Notes: a model not told the origin generated them from the sequence alone. A DNA stretch of 64,000 nucleotides from Streptomyces sp. TRM70350 (GCF_019219825.1 NZ_JAHUXH010000020.1:62001-126000); one strand, 5' to 3'; positions 34,507-44,127 are shown, numbered from the stretch's first letter. Made by a program: numbers and translations.

Positions 34507-37500
34507 ATGCAGATCCGGCTGACCGTCGTAGACCCGCTGGGCCCGCCCCACGAGGCGCGGGGCCGGGCCGCGAGCCGCGACGTGCTGGTCACGGCGCCCG
34601 CCGGCACGGCCCTGTCCGCCGTGGCCTCGGCGCTGGCCGCGGCGGTGTCCGGCGACGCCCAGTCCGGGCCCGTCGTGCTGTACGCCGGTGCGGAGCGGCT
34701 CGACCCGCAGCGCTGCTCCCTGGGCGAGCCGCCCCTGCTCGACGGCGCCGTGCTGTCCGTGGGCGGCCCCGCCGCCCCCGAGCCGCATCCCGAGCTGGAG
34801 GACGCCCCGGCCCGCCTCGACGTGATCGCCGGGCCCGACGCCGGCGGCGTCCACCTGCTGCACGGCGGCGAGATCCGCGTCGGCCGCTCCACCGAGGTCG
34901 ACGTGCCGCTGGACGACCCGGACGTCTCCCGCGTCCACTGCGCGGTGACCCTGAGCGCGGACGGCCGCGTCTCGGTCGCCGACCTCAACTCCACGAACGG
35001 CACCACGCTCGACGGCACGCGCGTGGGGACCCGCCCGACGCGCTTCACGCCGGGGGCGCTGCTGCGGATCGGGGAGTCCACACTGCGGCTGGCACCGGCC
35101 GGGGGGCCGGGGCGGCGGGTGGGGACCGCGCCTGACGGGGAGGGGTGTGTGCGGGTCGGGGTGAGCGACGGGGAGTCGGCTCCGGCCGCGGCTTCGGGTG
35201 CGCGGGCGGGGGGCCTGTCCGGGAAGACAGGGCATGCGTACGGGGGTGCCGAGGGCTTGGGAGTGCCGGAGGGCGGTTCGGCCGCAGTGGAAAACGCGGG
35301 TCCGGACGTCTCGCGGGAAGGGCCGGAGCCGACGGGCGCCGCCCCTGCCGACTCGGCGCGTACGGATCACGACGAGCACACGCACGCGGCGCAGACGGGC
35401 ACTGCGGCCAAGGAGCACGCGCGCGTGGAGCCGCACCTCGTGCCGGAGCAGGGCAGGCCGCCCCGCATCGAGAGCCGAGACGATCCCCACACGGGGCCGC
35501 GGCCCGCCGGGCCCCCCAGTGACGCAACGCACAGTGGACGAGTCGGCGCCGGGACGGCCGACGCCCCCGCGGCCACCCCCAGCCGCCGCAAAGGCACACC
35601 CCTGCGCGGCACCGACGTACCGCAGGGCGTGCGCAGGCGCGGTGGGCTCACGGCGTGGGCGCGGCGGCTGGCCGGCGGGCGCGGCGGCGAGCAGGAAGCG
35701 GCCGGGCATGTGGGGTACGGCGAGGATTCGGCCGGGGGAGCGGCGGTGCACCCCGTCCGCGCCGACGCGCCGGAGACCTGGCCGGATCCGGCCGCGCTGC
35801 TGCTGACCGCGCTGAGTCCCGGGCCCCGCCTGTGGGAGCGCGGGCCGGGGCACCCGGAGGCGCTGACCGTGCGGCTCGGTACGGCCGACCGGGCGGCGCC
35901 GGACGGTTCGGGACTGCTGCCCGCCGTGCCGGTCACCGCCGATCTGCGGGAGGCCGGTGCCCTGGGCCTGGCCGGTCCGCGCCCGCGCCTGGCCGGGCTG
36001 GCGCGCGCGGTCGTGGCCCAGCTGGCCGCGCTGCACTCGCCCGACGCCCTGGAAATCGTCCTGATCAGCACGGACCGCGCGCGCTCCCTGGAGGAGCGCA
36101 GCGCCGAGTGGGCCTGGCTCGGCTGGCTTCCGCATCTGCGCCCGGCCCACGGCCAGGACTGCCGCCTCCTCCTCGCCCACGACCGCGAACAGGCCGCGGC
36201 CCGCACCGACGAACTCCTCCGCCGCCTGGACGACCACCTCGCGGAGCGCAACAGCTCCGCCAGGAAGGCCACCGCACCGGCACCGGCAACACCGGACCAA
36301 CGCCACCCCGGCAACACCGCAACGCCCACCCACACCGCCACCACCCCAGCCCGCCGCCACGACGACCACCTCACGGACCACAACAGCCCCACCGCGAAAG
36401 CCACCACACCAGCACCGGCAACACCGGACCAACGCCACCCCGGCAACACCGCAACGCCCACCCACACCGCCACCACCCCAGCCCGCCGCCACGACGACCA
36501 CCTCACGCACCACAACAGCCCCACCGCGAAAGCCACCACACCAGCACCGGCAACACCGGACCAACGCCACCCCGGCAACACCGCAACGCCCACCCACACC
36601 GCCACCACCCCACCCCGCCGCCACGACGACCACCTCACCGAGCACAACAGCCCCACCACGAAAGCCACCACACCAGCACCGGCAACACCGGACCAACGCC
36701 ACCCCGGCAACACCGAAGCGAAGGCCACCGCACCAGCACCGGCGGCGGCCGACCAACGGCACCCCAGGAGCGCCGAGGTGCCGACCCGTGCCTCGACCGC
36801 CCCGCCCCGCCGCCCCTCCTGGGCCCGCCCCGACGACGACTCGCCGATCGACGCCGCCCACCCAGACGCCCATCCCGGCCCCTACGCCGTCCTGGTCGTC
36901 GACGGCGACCCCGGCGGCGCCGGTCTCCGCGAGGCCGTCGCACGGCTGGCCCTGGAAGGACCGCAGGCCGGGATCCACGTCATCTGCCTCGCCGAGACCG
37001 CGCCCGCGTCCCCCGCCTCCCCGGTCACCGAGACCTACGAGGCAGCCTGCACCGCGGCCCCGGCGTTCCGCGCGTGCGGAGCCGTCGCCCTGCTCAGCGG
37101 CGATGTGGCGACAGCCCTCCGCCTGCTCCGAGTCGCCCGAGTCGGCACCGGGACCAGCACGGGCACCGGCACCGGATCCCCCGCCCCCGTCGGCCACGGA
37201 ACCGTAGGCACCGTGGACGCCGTCTCCCCCGCCTGGGCCGAGCGCTTCGCCCGTGCCCTGGCCCCCCTCCGCACGGACGCGACCGCCACCGGCACCCGGC
37301 ACGCGCGCGTCAGCGCTCCCCTGCCCCAAGCCGCCCGCCTGCTCGACGAGTTGGGCCTGGCCCGAGCCACCCCCGCCTCGCTCATGGCCCGCTGGGCCGA
37401 CGCCGCCGACGACACCCACGCACTCGGCGGCCGGGCGCACGCCGTCCTCGGAGCCGGTCCGCGTGGCCCGGTCGCCGTGGACCTCGTCACCGAGGGACCG

Positions 37501-38457
37501 CATCTGCTGATCGAGGGGCCGCCCGGCAGCGGGCGTACGGAGCTGCTGCGGGCCGTCGTCGCCTCGCTCGCCGCCGCCGAGCGGCCGGACCGGCTGAGCC
37601 TGGTGCTGATGGACGGCCGGGACAGCGTGGGCGCGGGCAGCGGACACGCCGACGGTCTGCACCTGTGCATGGACATCCCGCACGTCACCACGCACCTCCT
37701 CGCCAACGACCCGGTCCGCATGCGCGAGTTCGCCCAGTCCCTGTCGGCCGAGCTGAAGCGCCGCGCCGAGCTGCTCGGCCGCTCGGAGTTCGCCGAGTGG
37801 CACACCGGACGTGAGGTGTCGGGCCGTATGGTCAGCCAGCGCTCGGCTTCCCCCACCACCGGTGCCGGGGACCTGGACACCCCGCCCAGCGCCACCCTGC
37901 GACTGCGCCCGGCCGCCGGCCGCCGCCCGACGGACGACATCCCCCCGCTGCCCCGCCTCGTCGTGGTCGTCGACGACCTGGACGCCCTGGTCTCGCCCCC
38001 GCTGGGCTCCCCGGGCCGGCCGGCCGCCGGGTCCGTGATACGTGCGCTGGAGGCCGTGGCCCGTGACGGCGAGCGGCTCGGCGTGCACCTGGTGGCCGCC
38101 GCCGGTCCAGGTGGTCGTACCGCCGAAACCGAACCCGCCCGACGGGCCACCCTGCGCGTCACCCTCGACGCCCCCGCGCCCGGCCCGGACGAACCGGCGC
38201 CCGGCCGGGGCCGTCTGGCTCACCCCGACGGACGGGTCACGCCGTTCCAGGGTGGCCGGGTGACGGGGCGTATCCCGCGCACGGCGACGCTGCGGCCGAC
38301 CGTCGTCCCGCTGGAGTGGCACCGCATGGGCGACCCGCCCGCCCGCCGCCCGGTCCGCGAACTGGGCAACGGCCCCACGGATCTGGCCCTCCTGGCGAGC
38401 GCGTTGGAGCGGGCGGCGCGGGAGGTGGCCGCCTCGGAGCTGCCGTCGCTGTTGTAG
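34507..38457 (+). CDS. Large FHA domain / FtsK-SpoIIIE-type ATPase
   Basis: The protein has 1316 residues. The N-terminal ~90 residues form a ubiquitin-like/YukD-like module (MQIRLTVVDPLGPPHEARG). An FHA domain follows at about 100-185 (EIRVGRSTEVDVPL, VSRVHC, LNSTNGTTLDG), which binds phosphothreonine. A long variable linker precedes an FtsK/EccC-like ATPase unit (~975-1200) with LLIEGPPGSGRTELLRA and Walker B LVVVVDDLDAL. In the Walker A motif the invariant Lys is Arg1010, so ATP turnover may be weak or absent. An in-frame 44-residue repeat sits at 36229-36718. No membrane helix is evident. The start is ATG 34507. It is divergent from pkaA. The biological role is not established. Confidence 0.85.
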   Translation: MQIRLTVVDPLGPPHEARGRAASRDVLVTAPAGTALSAVASALAAAVSGDAQSGPVVLYAGAERLDPQRCSLGEPPLLDGAVLSVGGPAAPEPHPELEDAPARLDVIAGPDAGGVHLLHGGEIRVGRSTEVDVPLDDPDVSRVHCAVTLSADGRVSVADLNSTNGTTLDGTRVGTRPTRFTPGALLRIGESTLRLAPAGGPGRRVGTAPDGEGCVRVGVSDGESAPAAASGARAGGLSGKTGHAYGGAEGLGVPEGGSAAVENAGPDVSREGPEPTGAAPADSARTDHDEHTHAAQTGTAAKEHARVEPHLVPEQGRPPRIESRDDPHTGPRPAGPPSDATHSGRVGAGTADAPAATPSRRKGTPLRGTDVPQGVRRRGGLTAWARRLAGGRGGEQEAAGHVGYGEDSAGGAAVHPVRADAPETWPDPAALLLTALSPGPRLWERGPGHPEALTVRLGTADRAAPDGSGLLPAVPVTADLREAGALGLAGPRPRLAGLARAVVAQLAALHSPDALEIVLISTDRARSLEERSAEWAWLGWLPHLRPAHGQDCRLLLAHDREQAAARTDELLRRLDDHLAERNSSARKATAPAPATPDQRHPGNTATPTHTATTPARRHDDHLTDHNSPTAKATTPAPATPDQRHPGNTATPTHTATTPARRHDDHLTHHNSPTAKATTPAPATPDQRHPGNTATPTHTATTPPRRHDDHLTEHNSPTTKATTPAPATPDQRHPGNTEAKATAPAPAAADQRHPRSAEVPTRASTAPPRRPSWARPDDDSPIDAAHPDAHPGPYAVLVVDGDPGGAGLREAVARLALEGPQAGIHVICLAETAPASPASPVTETYEAACTAAPAFRACGAVALLSGDVATALRLLRVARVGTGTSTGTGTGSPAPVGHGTVGTVDAVSPAWAERFARALAPLRTDATATGTRHARVSAPLPQAARLLDELGLARATPASLMARWADAADDTHALGGRAHAVLGAGPRGPVAVDLVTEGPHLLIEGPPGSGRTELLRAVVASLAAAERPDRLSLVLMDGRDSVGAGSGHADGLHLCMDIPHVTTHLLANDPVRMREFAQSLSAELKRRAELLGRSEFAEWHTGREVSGRMVSQRSASPTTGAGDLDTPPSATLRLRPAAGRRPTDDIPPLPRLVVVVDDLDALVSPPLGSPGRPAAGSVIRALEAVARDGERLGVHLVAAAGPGGRTAETEPARRATLRVTLDAPAPGPDEPAPGRGRLAHPDGRVTPFQGGRVTGRIPRTATLRPTVVPLEWHRMGDPPARRPVRELGNGPTDLALLASALERAAREVAASELPSLL
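36229..36718 (+). repeat. 132-bp in-frame tandem repeat (about 3.7 copies)
   Basis: Units start at 36229, 36361, 36493 and 36625 (the last partial), with exact 132-base spacing; for example, the ggaccaacgccacc block recurs at 36294, 36426, 36558 and 36690. Each unit encodes 44 residues (DDHL..HNS..KATTPAPATP, DQRHPGNTATPTHTATTP). A degenerate further copy follows at about 36720-36765. Confidence 0.92.
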
Positions 38458-38578
38458 CCGACCCCTGTGGATCCTGCCCGCTGAACAGTCACGACGCGGT
38501 CACGATCACCGCTTTGACACGGTTCGCGCTCTTGCCGACCCCACAGACCCGGCGTAGACCAGTCCCACGGGACAGCGC

Positions 38579-38590
38579 TCGAACGTTCGA
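38579..38590 (+). promoter_or_regulatory. Perfect 12-bp palindrome before the sugar ABC operon
   Basis: The palindrome tcgaacgttcga lies 24 bases before the start of the solute-binding protein gene. Its form, with a central CG, is typical of LacI-family operators. No regulator gene is adjacent. A TTGACA hexamer stands further upstream at 38514-38519. Confidence 0.5.
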
Positions 38591-38614
38591 CGAGGGACGA
38601 AGAACGGGGCCGTA

Positions 38615-39997
38615 ATGCACACCAGCATCAGCACCAGCCGCACCCGGACACGCAGGACCGCCCGCGCCGCCGCAGCCGCACTGGCGGGAGCGCTCGCGTT
38701 CTCGCTCAGCGCCTGCGGAGGCGACGACAACAGCGGAAACGAAGGCGGCGGCGGTACGGACGAGACCGCCACCACCGTCACCCTTCCCAAGCTGGACGGT
38801 GAGACCCTGGAGGTCGCCGCCGTCTGGACCGGCCCGGAACAGGCCAACTTCAAGAAGGTGCTTGAGGAGTTCGAGAAGCGGACCGGCGCCAAGGTGACCT
38901 TCGTGCCCGCGCAGGACCCGATCGTCAACTTCCTCGGCTCGAAGATCGCGGGCGGCGCGCCACCGGACATCGCGATGCTCCCCCAGGTCGGGGCCATCCA
39001 GCAGGCCGTGGACAAGGGCTGGGCCAAGCCGGTCGGCCCGGAGGCCCAGGAGCAGCTCAGCAAGAACTACTCACAGGGCTGGCAGGACCTCGGCAAGGTC
39101 GACGGCAAGCAGTACGGCGTCTACTACAAGGCCGCCAACAAGTCCCTGATCTGGTACAACACGCAGGTCTTCGAGAACGCGGGCGCCGAGGAGCCCAAGA
39201 CGTGGGAGGACCTGCTCGCCACCGCGCAGACGATCTACGACTCCGGTGTCACCCCGTTCTCGATCGGCGGCGCCGACGGCTGGACGCTGACCGACTGGTT
39301 CGAGAACGTCTATCTCTCGCAGGCGGGCCCGGAGAAGTACGACCAGCTGGCCAAGCACGAGATCAAGTGGACCGACCCGTCCGTCACCGAGGCCCTGACC
39401 ACGCTGGCGCAGATCTGGGGCAAGCAGGAGTACATCGCGGGCGGCGCCAGCGGCGCGCTGCAGACCGAGTTCCCGGCCTCTGTCACCCAGACCTTCACCG
39501 GCGGCGACCAGCCGAAGGCCGGCATGGTCTTCGAGGGCGACTTCGTGCAGGTCAACATCGCGGAGACGGACGCGGAAGTGGGCACGGACGCCAAGGTGTT
39601 CGCGTTCCCGAAGGTCGGCGACACCGAGCCGGTCGTCTCCGGCGGTGACGCGGCGGTGATCCTTCAGGACTCGAAGGCCGCGCAGGCCCTGGCCACCTTC
39701 CTCGCCTCGCCGGACGCGGCGACCATCCAGGCGAAGCTCGGCGGCTATCTGTCGCCGAACAAGAACGTGGACCCGTCGGCGTATCCGAACGCGGTGCAGC
39801 AGGAGATGGCCAAGTCGCTGGTCGCGGCCGGTGACGACTTCCGCTTCGACATGTCCGACCAGGCCCCGCAGGCCTTCGGTGGCACGCCCGGCAAGGGCGA
39901 GTGGAAGGCCCTGCAGGACTTCCTGAAGAACCCGAAGGACATCAAGGGCACCCAGGAACAGCTGGAGGCCGACGCGGCCGCGGCGTACGGAGACTGA
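38615..39997 (+). CDS. Sugar ABC transporter solute-binding lipoprotein
   Basis: This 460-residue family 1 extracellular binding protein has a twin-basic/hydrophobic signal and the lipobox LSAC (cleavage before Cys34). It then has an acidic, Gly-rich linker and the mature domain (EVAAVWTGPEQANFKKVLEEF, GAPPDIAMLPQ, YNTQVFENAGAEEPKTWEDLL). It resembles the alpha-glucoside/AglE class in my judgement. It delivers a sugar to the permeases encoded by the next two genes. The start is ATG 38615. Confidence 0.88.
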   Translation: MHTSISTSRTRTRRTARAAAAALAGALAFSLSACGGDDNSGNEGGGGTDETATTVTLPKLDGETLEVAAVWTGPEQANFKKVLEEFEKRTGAKVTFVPAQDPIVNFLGSKIAGGAPPDIAMLPQVGAIQQAVDKGWAKPVGPEAQEQLSKNYSQGWQDLGKVDGKQYGVYYKAANKSLIWYNTQVFENAGAEEPKTWEDLLATAQTIYDSGVTPFSIGGADGWTLTDWFENVYLSQAGPEKYDQLAKHEIKWTDPSVTEALTTLAQIWGKQEYIAGGASGALQTEFPASVTQTFTGGDQPKAGMVFEGDFVQVNIAETDAEVGTDAKVFAFPKVGDTEPVVSGGDAAVILQDSKAAQALATFLASPDAATIQAKLGGYLSPNKNVDPSAYPNAVQQEMAKSLVAAGDDFRFDMSDQAPQAFGGTPGKGEWKALQDFLKNPKDIKGTQEQLEADAAAAYGD

Positions 39998-40004
39998 GCC
40001 GAGC

Positions 40005-41354
40005 ATGGCGTCGGCATCCACGGCAGGGGTCCCGCCGAGGAAGGCCGGGACCCCTCCCCGGAGTCGCAAGAGCGTGACCGGCACCCGCAGGACCGTGGCA
40101 GCGCTGTTCCTGCTGCCCGCCCTGGTGCTGCTCGGCGCGCTCGTGGTCTACCCGATCGGGTACTCGGTCGTCCGCAGCTTCTACGACCAGTCCGGCGACG
40201 GTTTCGCCGGATTCGACAACTACCAGGCCCTGTTCACCGACGACGGCATCCGTACGGCGCTGCAGAACAACATCATCTGGGTGGTGTTCGCGCCGACGGT
40301 CGCGACCGCGCTCGGGTTGATCTTCGCGGTGCTGACCGAACGGGTGCGCTGGGGCACGGCGTTCAAGCTGGTCGTCTTCATGCCGATGGCGATCTCGATG
40401 CTCGCGGCGGGCATCATCTTCCGCCTGGTGTACGACCAGGATCCGGACAAGGGCGTCGCGAACGCGGTGTGGGTGGGGGTGCACGACACGTTCGCCGAGG
40501 CGTCGGCGTTCCCGAAGGCGCACCCGGGCCGGGAGTCGCCGCTCACGGCGGATCAAGGCGGCTTCATCACCAAGGAACCCGTCAGCCTGGGCGAGCCGGT
40601 CAGCCTGCCCCTGGTGGGTGTCGCCCCCGACCAGATGCCCGACGACGCCGCGAGGGCCGTGGCGGCGCGACCCGACCCGGGCAAGGTCACCGGCACCACC
40701 TGGCAGGACTTCACGCGCGGCGAGGGCGTCGGCACCCTCGGCGCCCCGGACCCGTCCGAGCTGGGCTATCCCGGCATGAAGATCGAGGCGGTCAAGGACG
40801 GCGAGGTCGTCGCCTCGACCACGGCCGCCGCCGACGGCACCTTCACCCTCCCGGCCGCCGCCGACGGGGCCCAACTGCGGTTGCCCGGCGACAACTTCAG
40901 GGAGCCGTACAACGGCCTGGACTGGCTCGGCCCGTCGCTGGTCACGCCGGCCATCATCGGGTCGTACATCTGGATGTGGGCGGGCTTCGCGATGGTGCTG
41001 ATCGCCGCCGGGCTGGCGGGGGTGCCGCGGGAGCTGCTGGAGGCGGCGCGGGTCGACGGGGCCAACGAGTGGCAGGTGTTCAGACGGGTCACCGTGCCGC
41101 TGCTCGCGCCCGTCCTCGCGGTGGTCACCGTCACCCTGATGATCAACGTGCTGAAGATCTTCGACCTGGTGTTCATCATCGCCCCGGGCTCCTCCCAGGA
41201 CGACGCGAACGTGCTCGCCCTGGAGCTGTACCGCAAGGGCTTCTCCGAGGACCAGCCGGGCATCGCGAGCGCCATCGCGGTGTTCCTGCTGCTGCTGGTG
41301 ATTCCGGTGATGTGGTTCAACATCCGCAGGCTCAGGCGGGAGGTGCGGCGATGA
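40005..41354 (+). CDS. Sugar ABC permease, MalF type with large insert
   Basis: This 449-residue CUT1 permease has membrane segments at both ends and the EAA loop ELLEAARVDGANEWQVFRRV. Between the early helices and the core it carries an insert of about 150 residues (roughly 155-300, from VGVHDTFAEASAF to QLRLPGDNFREP). The insert is hydrophilic and Gly/Asp-rich and is placed like the P2 loop of E. coli MalF. It could contact the binding protein. The start is ATG 40005. Its stop overlaps the next start as ATGA. Confidence 0.88.
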   Translation: MASASTAGVPPRKAGTPPRSRKSVTGTRRTVAALFLLPALVLLGALVVYPIGYSVVRSFYDQSGDGFAGFDNYQALFTDDGIRTALQNNIIWVVFAPTVATALGLIFAVLTERVRWGTAFKLVVFMPMAISMLAAGIIFRLVYDQDPDKGVANAVWVGVHDTFAEASAFPKAHPGRESPLTADQGGFITKEPVSLGEPVSLPLVGVAPDQMPDDAARAVAARPDPGKVTGTTWQDFTRGEGVGTLGAPDPSELGYPGMKIEAVKDGEVVASTTAAADGTFTLPAAADGAQLRLPGDNFREPYNGLDWLGPSLVTPAIIGSYIWMWAGFAMVLIAAGLAGVPRELLEAARVDGANEWQVFRRVTVPLLAPVLAVVTVTLMINVLKIFDLVFIIAPGSSQDDANVLALELYRKGFSEDQPGIASAIAVFLLLLVIPVMWFNIRRLRREVRR

Positions 41355-42244
41355 CCACACAGACCGGGAAGCACACGGAGTCCGTGAAGGGCAGGGCGTC
41401 CCTCGGCTCACGCCTGGCGGAGGGCGTCAGCGGCGGTCTGGTCCGCGTCTTCCTGATCGTCGTCGGCCTGTTCTGGCTGGTGCCGACGATCGGTCTGCTG
41501 CTCTCCTCGCTCCGCACGCCCGCGGACATGAACGAGAGCGGCTGGTGGACGGTGTTCACCAAACCCGCCCAACTCACCTTCGACAGCTACGAGAAACTGC
41601 TGAACAACAGCGACATCACCAACTCCCTGGTGAACACGGTCCTGATCACGGTCCCGGCGACCGTGCTGGTCGTGGTCATCGGCTCGCTCGCCGGATACGC
41701 CTTCGCGTGGATGGAGTTCCCGGGCCGGGACTGGTGGTTCCTGGGCGTGGTCGGCCTGCTGGTGGTGCCCGTGCAGGTGGCGCTGATCCCGATCGCCGAA
41801 CTGTTCGGCACCATCGGGCTGTTCGGCTCGATGCTCGGCGTGATCCTGTTCCACGTCGGTTTCGGTCTGCCGTTCGCGGTGTTCCTGCTGCGGAACTTCT
41901 TCGCGGAGATCCCGCGCGAGCTGCTGGAGGCGGCCCGGCTGGACGGCGCCGGTGAACTGCGGCTGTTCGCACGGGTGGTGATGCCGCTCGGCGGGCCCGC
42001 GATCGCGAGCCTGGGCATCTTCCAGTTCCTGTGGGTGTGGAACGACATGCTGGTCGCGCTGGTGTTCACCGACTCCGGCAGCCAGCCGATCACGGTGGCG
42101 CTGCAGACGCAGGTGAGGCAGTTCGGGAACAACATCGATGTGCTGGCGCCCGGCGCGTTCATCTCGATGGTGATTCCGCTCGCCGTCTTCTTCGCGTTCC
42201 AGCGGCAGTTCGTGTCCGGCGTGATGGCGGGCGCGGTGAAGTAA
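41351..42244 (+). CDS. Sugar ABC permease, MalG type
   Basis: This 297-residue CUT1 permease has about six membrane segments and the EAA motif ELLEAARLDGAGELRLFARVVMP, and it ends VSGVMAGAVK. It pairs with the MalF-type permease. No ATPase gene follows. In Streptomyces the shared ATPase MsiK usually energises such importers, and I infer that here. The start ATG 41351 overlaps the previous stop (ATGA). A hairpin follows. Confidence 0.9.
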   Translation: MTTQTGKHTESVKGRASLGSRLAEGVSGGLVRVFLIVVGLFWLVPTIGLLLSSLRTPADMNESGWWTVFTKPAQLTFDSYEKLLNNSDITNSLVNTVLITVPATVLVVVIGSLAGYAFAWMEFPGRDWWFLGVVGLLVVPVQVALIPIAELFGTIGLFGSMLGVILFHVGFGLPFAVFLLRNFFAEIPRELLEAARLDGAGELRLFARVVMPLGGPAIASLGIFQFLWVWNDMLVALVFTDSGSQPITVALQTQVRQFGNNIDVLAPGAFISMVIPLAVFFAFQRQFVSGVMAGAVK

Positions 42245-42263
42245 CGGCAGGGACAACGACGTC

Positions 42264-42290
42264 GGGGCGGGCCGGGCAACGGTCCGCCCC
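42264..42290 (+). terminator. Terminator of the sugar ABC operon
   Basis: A 10-bp stem (42264-42273 with 42281-42290, one G-U pair) has a 7-base loop and is followed by TTCT. It lies 19 bases after the last permease stop. Confidence 0.75.
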
Positions 42291-42679
42291 TTCTCGTGCA
42301 CGGCGACATCCCCCGCATGCCGTACAGAACGTAACCGGTTCACTCCATCGGCCGTTCCCGGGCAGAACGCCCGCGCAGGGACGAGCGGCAGCCGGTGCCG
42401 TCGGCCGTCGCATCACGGGCGAATCCCCCGGCAGCCACCAATCCGCAACCTTGTGGTCACTTCACCGTCACCGAAAGCCACCGACCGCCGTTCACCTACC
42501 GGGAGTCCGTATGCCCCGCAGCTCGTCGCGGCCCACTCCGACACGGCCGTCCACCTGGCGGCCTTCCGGGCGGCCCGGCCGCTCGGCGCCCGGTCCGCGG
42601 CGGGCCGCTCGGCGGGAATCCCACGGCCCGAGGCGCGCGCCTCCCGCCGAGCACGGATGACGAAAACGGAAAGAGCGCC
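42291..42679 (+). other. Upstream region of the truncated glycosyltransferase
   Basis: This region is non-coding. At about 42454-42510 there are several TCACC/TTCACC elements at near 11-base spacing (ggtcacttcac, cgtcaccgaaa, then cgttcacctac). This resembles the direct-repeat units of Streptomyces PHO boxes. No gene is seen. Confidence 0.35.
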
Positions 42680-43642
42680 ATGCCCCGTTTCAGCATCATC
42701 GTCCCCTCGCACGGGGTCGAGGGCCGGCTGGCCCGGGCCCTTGAGTCGGTTCTGGCCCAGCCCTTCGGCGACTTCGAGCTGATCACGGTGTGTGACGAGC
42801 CGGAGGCTCACGCGGCGGACATCACCGCCGGGTACGCCGAGCGGGACCGCCGGGTGACACCGGCGTACTCCCCGCCCTCGGCCGGTCTGAGCGCGGCCCG
42901 CACGACCGGGATGCGGGCGGCCTCCGGCGCCTATCTGCTGTTTCTCGACGGTGACGACGTCCTCGTACCGGGGGCGCTGGCGGCGCTGGATGCCCGGCTG
43001 CGGGAGACCGGGCCGGTGGACGTGCTGCATTTCGAGCACGAACGGATGTCGGCGCGGGCGGTCGAGGAGCGGCTCCCGGCTCGCCTCAGCACCCTTCCGC
43101 CCGCCCCCGCAGGAACCTTCCACCCCGACGCGGCCCCGCGGCTCACGGTGGTGAACCGGCCCGTGTGGAGCGCCGCCTACCGGCGCGGTTTCCTGGCGGT
43201 TCACCAACTCGCCTTCCCCTACGGCCACTTCACGGACCTCGGGTGGGGCGGGGTGGTGACGGTGATGGCGGAGCGGGTGGCGGTGCTGCCGTCGGTGGTC
43301 GTACGGCATCTGGTGCGGGCGCCGGGGAGTCTGCTCGACGTTCCGGGTGAGCACCAGCTCGATCTGCTGGACCAGGTGGAGCTGGCGCTGTTCCAGGCCG
43401 GTGCCGAGCGGGTGTCGGCGGCGCGGGCGCGGGCGCTGTTCGACCAGCTGTTCGCCGTGGTGGTGGAGGTGGCGGCCGATGCGCGACGGCTGCCCGCGCG
43501 CCGACGGCGTGCCTTCTTCCGGCAGGCGGGTGCGCTGTACCGGCGTTACCGGCCCGCCGGGCACCGGCCGCCGGGGGTGCGGCAGTGGCTCCTGTGGGCC
43601 GGTGCCTACACGGCGTTCCGGGCGCTGCGGTGGCGCGAACGG
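42680..43642 (+). pseudogene. GT2 glycosyltransferase, 3'-truncated (N-terminal part of a GT2/TagF-type protein)
   Basis: From ATG 42680, with GGAAAG upstream, the frame encodes a family 2 glycosyltransferase: FSIIVPSHGVEGRLARALES, then SAARTTGMRAASG and LLFLDGDDVLVPGAL with the DGDD metal site. Similarity runs to about residue 315 (GAYTAFRALR). In Streptomyces relatives I recall, this is followed by a CDP-glycerol glycerophosphotransferase half, which is missing here. The frame meets the ohr stop at 43643 and then reads on through the antisense of ohr to 44149, giving a meaningless tail. The GT2 half may still fold, but the gene is broken. Its lost function would have been teichoic-acid-like polymer synthesis. 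Confidence 0.7.
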
Positions 43643-44056
<414 letters not shown>

Positions 44057-44127
44057 GGAGAAACCATCCCTCTCGAGTCGTGTACCGGCGGCCGGTCCGG
44101 CCAACCTGACACCGAGAGTAGAGCACA

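Noticed and set aside
36229..36718. CRISPR-like array
   Set aside because: The repeats are long, contiguous and in coding frame, with no unique spacers and no cas genes.
34357..38322. 1321-codon minus-strand frame opposite the FHA/FtsK gene
   Set aside because: The plus frame has FHA and ATPase motifs; the minus frame is low-complexity Gly/Arg/Val sequence.
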